Of a stretch of 7,668 nt of DNA, positions 6,571 through 7,668 are shown one piece after another (the stretch's first letter is position 1; the number at the start of each line of letters is the position of its first letter). The translations under genes were made by a program, and so were the position numbers. Under the pieces are notes generated by a model. That model worked only from the letters and a program-made list of their open reading frames with translations. It ran no database searches and was not told where the DNA came from. The DNA is from Candidatus Zhuqueibacterota bacterium 4484_188. GTDB taxonomy: Bacteria; Calditrichota; Calditrichia; RBG-13-44-9. The stretch is from contig MVCZ01000035.1 in the NCBI GenBank assembly GCA_002049825.1, positions 1 through 7,668 of the forward strand, written 5' to 3'.

Positions 6571-7164
6571 ATGTTAACCAGAGATGAAAAAAACATTTAT
6601 TTTTACAACACGTTCAAATTGTCGTTGGTTTTTGTTCTGTTTACTTTAACACTGTTTTTTTATCTGTTCCAGAAATTTGAAAGCACTTCAGTGGTTAAGT
6701 CGGCACCGATACAGGTCGAAATTTATGTAGAGGAAATTCCGGTTACCCGGCAGAAACATAGTGCCCGACCGTTGAAACCGAAAAGACCCTCGATGGGACA
6801 AATTGTTGCAGTGGAAGAAGACACTTACCCGGAAGAGATGGTTTTGGACGAATCGCCCGGAAAGGGGAGGGGAATTTCCAAACCCGGCGGCGTTCCGGTG
6901 GAAGTCGCGGCGAAACCGCTTATCGAGTACTACCCGGACGTTACCGGAATTCGCTGTAAGGGCGTTGTCCGGCTGCTGCTTCTGATCAACGAGTCGGGGC
7001 ATGTCGAATCGGTGGAAAATCTGGAGAATACTACACATTCGGAGACCTGTTTGCAAAGAGCAAAACAAGCGGCGCTGAAAACCCGCTGGATTCCGGCACT
7101 GGTGGATTCGAAACCGGTGAAAAGTTGGGTTACCAAAGAATACAAATTCAATATGGCAAAGTGA
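6571..7164 (+). CDS. Diverged TonB-like protein with two C-terminal cysteines
   Basis: The 197-residue product shares the architecture of the TonB encoded upstream: membrane anchor at about 14-34 ending F-Y-L-F-Q-K-F-E (compare F-Y-S-F-K-K-F-E), then IEVEEIP-like and RPSM...VEEDTYPEEM segments that align with the first TonB. A TonB_C-like domain follows from about 118 (YYPDVTGIRCKGVVRLLLLINESGHVESV, then AKQAALKTRWIPA and a last strand WVTKEYKF). Differences are clear. The linker has basic, K/P-rich sequence (RPLKPKRP) instead of polyproline blocks. Cys129 and Cys160 are absent from the first TonB and might form a disulfide in the periplasm. It lies beyond a terminator, so it needs its own promoter; I see no convincing one. 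There is no Shine-Dalgarno before the ATG at 6571, yet an in-frame TAG (6565-6567) rules out a longer form. It overlaps the ribosome site of the next gene, suggesting co-expression with that nucleotidyltransferase. It could be a TonB for a particular receptor or a structural relative with another task. Confidence 0.82.
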   Translation: MLTRDEKNIYFYNTFKLSLVFVLFTLTLFFYLFQKFESTSVVKSAPIQVEIYVEEIPVTRQKHSARPLKPKRPSMGQIVAVEEDTYPEEMVLDESPGKGRGISKPGGVPVEVAAKPLIEYYPDVTGIRCKGVVRLLLLINESGHVESVENLENTTHSETCLQRAKQAALKTRWIPALVDSKPVKSWVTKEYKFNMAK

Positions 7165-7171
7165 GGGATTT

Positions 7172-7668
7172 ATGAGGATTGTTTTGTTTGAAGATGAAGA
7201 ATACCGGAACTTGCTCCCGTTGGTTTACTTTCGCCCGGTGTGGCAGTTGCGCTGCGGGGCGCTTACTCTGATTGAAAAAATGGGTGCACTGTTCCGGCAA
7301 ACAGAAACGCTGTTTCTGGCGCGGGATTATTTAACAACAAATGCATTGCTCCCGGAGCAGGTGTTCCGTCCCGACACGCGCAGTTCAGTACTGTTTGTGA
7401 ACGGGCGTTTGCTCTTTGGAGATAACGACCGTCAAAAATTGGGTGCACTTTCGGCAAATCAGGCATATCTGGCGGATGATCAGGTGGTTGCCTTCCGAAC
7501 GGAAAACCAATCGGCGGAACGGTATTTCGACGGCGGGGTGCTGAATAAAGATCGGATCAAAGAAGATTTTCAAGTTCAGCAAACGGACGCCGTGCTGGTC
7601 AGGTACCCCTGGGATTTAATTTCGGAAAATGGGTTTCAGCTTCGGCAGGATTTAACCCGGTTGGAAGG
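7172..7668 (+). CDS. GlmU-like sugar nucleotidyltransferase, N-terminal part (3' end outside window)
   Basis: A frame opens at ATG 7172 and runs without a stop to the window edge (165 codons). The N terminus (MRIVLFEDEEYRNLLPLVYFRPVWQLRCGALTLIEK) carries the signature of the NTP_transf_4 group, GlmU-like proteins common in the FCB bacteria: V-L-F-E-D, L-P-L-x-Y-x-R-P, L-R-x-G-x-L-T. Members are expected to join a nucleotide to a sugar-1-phosphate (for example GlcNAc-1-P) and normally end in a left-handed beta-helix of hexapeptide repeats, which would lie outside the window. Further conserved features are LFVNGRLLFGD and a segment YPWDLISENG, the usual family pattern of W-D-L-I/V preceding the hexapeptide half. 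GAGGGA (7163-7168) overlaps the stop of the TonB-like gene and sits close to the ATG, so translation is probably coupled. The exact sugar substrate cannot be read from this fragment. Confidence 0.85.
   Translation, partial: MRIVLFEDEEYRNLLPLVYFRPVWQLRCGALTLIEKMGALFRQTETLFLARDYLTTNALLPEQVFRPDTRSSVLFVNGRLLFGDNDRQKLGALSANQAYLADDQVVAFRTENQSAERYFDGGVLNKDRIKEDFQVQQTDAVLVRYPWDLISENGFQLRQDLTRLE

Noticed and set aside
6688..7068. A 126-codon reverse-strand frame inside the second TonB-like gene
   Set aside because: The forward frame shows clear similarity to TonB; the reverse product has no domain-like features or start signals.

Overview
The window reads as a compact, all-forward stretch of chromosome from a Gram-negative (outer-membrane) bacterium. 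The gene complement is a TonB/ExbB/ExbD system, an S41 carboxyl-terminal protease with the C-terminal extension and GGGGI loop seen in FCB-group bacteria, a GlmU-like sugar nucleotidyltransferase of the NTP_transf_4 type, a GH57 glucanotransferase and a pyruvoyl-type arginine decarboxylase. Together these suggest a member or relative of the FCB superphylum (Calditrichota, KSB1 or Marinimicrobia-like). This placement is inferred from remembered family distributions, not from a search.

Layout. Positions 1-321 hold the C-terminal part of a pyruvoyl-dependent arginine decarboxylase (agmatine synthesis). Positions 355-2411 hold a GH57 4-alpha-glucanotransferase-like gene whose 5' end is damaged: the first ~37 codons are in one frame, the rest in another, and two short blocks of the normal protein are missing. 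A 12-bp inverted repeat lies in the gap before an S41/CtpA-type protease (2499-4103). A near-perfect sigma70 promoter (4136-4164) then starts a textbook energy-transduction operon: exbB (4225), two different exbD genes (4855, 5315) and tonB (5744-6388). It is closed by a clear intrinsic terminator (6410-6444). After the terminator comes a second, diverged TonB-like gene (6571-7164), closely followed by the 5' part of a sugar nucleotidyltransferase gene (7172 to the window end).

How they work together. ExbB and the two ExbDs would form the proton-driven inner-membrane motor, and TonB would carry the force to outer-membrane receptors, none of which is in the window. The second TonB-like protein is recognisably a paralogue of the first (same N-terminal plan, same acidic patch). 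It has lost the polyproline blocks and gained two cysteines in its C-terminal domain, and it sits in a separate transcription unit. The CtpA-like protease is probably exported and membrane-anchored, acting in envelope protein processing. The arginine decarboxylase and GH57 genes look like ordinary metabolic neighbours.

I do not see a mobile element, CRISPR array, RNA gene or defence system here. The most notable points are the doubly damaged GH57 5' end, the diverged cysteine-bearing TonB paralogue, the paired ExbDs and the unexplained inverted repeat upstream of the protease.
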